From Streptomyces sp. SID13726 (GTDB lineage Bacteria; Actinomycetota; Actinomycetes; Streptomycetales; Streptomycetaceae), in the NCBI RefSeq assembly GCF_010548375.1, contig NZ_JAAGLY010000007.1, positions 372,001-436,000 of the forward strand: a stretch of 64,000 nucleotides of DNA. The letters run 5' to 3'. Both the position numbers and the translations under genes were made by a program. Of the stretch, positions 63,047 to 64,000 are shown piece by piece. Within the stretch, counting starts at the first letter, position 1. The number at the start of each line of letters is the position of its first letter. The notes under the pieces were generated by a model. The model saw nothing but the letters and a program-made list of their open reading frames with translations, did no database searches and was not told where the DNA came from.

Positions 63047-63585
63047 CTGCCGGGGGTCGGGGTCGGATTCGCGGAGGGCGGGACTTCGGAGGGGGCGGGC
63101 ACGGTGCTCTCCTCCGGCGCCGGGCTCGGGCTGTCCGTCGGCGTGGGCGCGGCCTGGTTGCCGATCGCCTCGGGGGCGAGGACGAGAGGCATCCGCACGG
63201 AGGCCGGTTCGGCTCCCGAGGCGGGCGACGGGACGCCCTTGACGGTGCCGTCGGGATCGAGGAAGGCCGGGTCGCCGCCGGGCACCATGCCGAGTTCGTG
63301 GGCGCGGCGCACCAGGGCGTCGGGCGCGGAGTAGGCGTCGATGTCCCGCTGGAGCGCCTGTTCCTCGTCGGTGAGGCTCTTCGTGTCCCGCTGGAGGTCG
63401 TCGAGCTTGAACGACCCTTCGCTGAGCGCGGAGTTCAGCACCAGCAGCCCGATGAGGCCGCCGCCCAGCAGCAGGACCACGAGGAGCACGAACGGGGTAC
63501 GGGCCGCCTGTCCGGAGCCCGTCGGGCCGGGGAAGAGGCGCGCGAGACGGGCCGCCCTCCCCTTCAGTTCGGGTTTCCTACTCAC
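63043..63585 (-). CDS. ftsL: FtsL-like septum protein
   Basis: The 180-residue protein has a basic cytoplasmic N-terminus, one membrane helix (about 32-52), a short coiled-coil (LDDLQRDTKSLTDEEQALQRD) and a Pro/Ser/Thr-rich outer tail. Position between rsmH and ftsI and the layout mark it as FtsL of the FtsQ-FtsL-FtsB divisome complex. The GTG at 63585 has GGAGGG just upstream. Confidence 0.85.
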   Translation of the reverse strand: MSRKPELKGRAARLARLFPGPTGSGQAARTPFVLLVVLLLGGGLIGLLVLNSALSEGSFKLDDLQRDTKSLTDEEQALQRDIDAYSAPDALVRRAHELGMVPGGDPAFLDPDGTVKGVPSPASGAEPASVRMPLVLAPEAIGNQAAPTPTDSPSPAPEESTVPAPSEVPPSANPTPTPGR

Positions 63586-63627
63586 ACACCCTCCAGTGAG
63601 TCCGGTTCCCCAACTCACTTACGTGCC

Positions 63628-64000
63628 TCATTCGATGGACTCCCTGATTCGCTCGGCGCCCCGGCAGCGCGCCGGTGCCGCCCGCCGGTTCTCGGCGATC
63701 TCTTCCTCGGTGGGAAGTTCGGCACCGCGCGTGAGCAGCTTGAGCCGGGGCTGGTACTGCTCGGGGACGACGGGCAGCCCGGGCGGGGCGGTGTTGGCGG
63801 CGCCGGCCGCGAACACCTGCTTGACCAGCCGGTCCTCCAGCGAGTGGTACGACAGCACGGCGATCCGGCCGTGCACGGCGAGCGCCGCCACCGCGGCCGG
63901 GATCGCCCGCTCCAGGACGGAGAGTTCGCCGTTGACCTCGATGCGCAGCGCCTGGAAGGTGCGCTTGGCGGGGTTGCCTCCGGTGCGCTTGGCGGCCTGC
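63628..64000 (-). CDS. rsmH: 16S rRNA cytosine-1402 N4-methyltransferase (3' part)
   Basis: The last 123 codons of rsmH lie in the window; the gene runs off the right edge. FQALRIEVNGELSVLERAI and VLSYHSLEDRLVKQV are the typical C-terminal motifs of this SAM-dependent enzyme, which methylates 16S rRNA in the decoding centre. It opens the division cluster; ftsL follows after 42 bases. Confidence 0.95.
   Translation of the reverse strand, partial: QAAKRTGGNPAKRTFQALRIEVNGELSVLERAIPAAVAALAVHGRIAVLSYHSLEDRLVKQVFAAGAANTAPPGLPVVPEQYQPRLKLLTRGAELPTEEEIAENRRAAPARCRGAERIRESIE

Overview
This window is a piece of a Streptomyces chromosome, or of a very close relative. It is roughly 70% GC with strong third-position GC bias and many GTG starts. 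It carries a PriA-type HisA, a glycine/proline/glutamine-rich DivIVA, SepF, a translational T-box ahead of ileS, and a dcw cluster without murC. Gene order matches what I remember of the Streptomyces coelicolor core chromosome. Nearly all of it is conserved core; I see no prophage, insertion sequence, CRISPR array, tRNA or rRNA.

Region 1 (1-16976) is metabolic. The left edge holds the end of a CoA-transferase gene and a CoA-ester lyase gene, joined by an imperfect 104-bp duplication. Then, all on the minus strand, come the tryptophan genes (trpE, three small membrane-protein genes, trpC, trpM, trpB, trpA), followed by a DsbA-like protein and lgt. hisI sits just upstream of trpE. The main histidine operon (hisD-hisC-hisB-small membrane protein-hisH-priA-ridA-hisF) is translationally coupled at every junction. 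PriA links the two pathways because it is expected to do both the HisA and TrpF reactions.

Region 2 (17000-26500) holds less well known genes: a beta-helix-like membrane protein, an alpha-helical hypothetical protein, a LON-substrate-binding protein, a small secreted protein, a YbaK-type deacylase, a 24-codon gene that looks like ribosomal protein bL37, a block of Streptomyces dispersed repeats, an ABC exporter, a NYN-domain protein and a 54-residue basic protein.

Region 3 (26500-42961) holds dnaE, a DUF2252 protein, a membrane protein next to a second DsbA-like protein, a Tat-exported PhoD phosphatase, a dienelactone hydrolase, an MscS channel, a short-chain dehydrogenase, a CPA1 antiporter, a GNAT acetyltransferase, an RluD-type pseudouridine synthase, lspA and a DksA-like zinc-finger protein with a long repetitive tail.

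Region 4 (42962-64000) starts with a T-box-controlled ileS whose class I signature reads GAHH instead of HxGH. The division and cell-wall genes follow on the minus strand: divIVA, yggT, sepF, yggS, pgeF, ftsZ, ftsQ, murG, ftsW, murD, mraY, murF, murE, ftsI, ftsL and the end of rsmH. The ftsZ upstream region has a good promoter overlapped by a GACAC motif of the WhiA type.

I did not find a wholly unknown multi-gene system. The most interesting points are the swapped IleRS signature with its T-box, the unlisted 24-codon ribosomal gene, the trpM tail built from a dispersed repeat, the duplicated gene junction at 581-784 and the histone-H1-like tail on the DksA-family protein.
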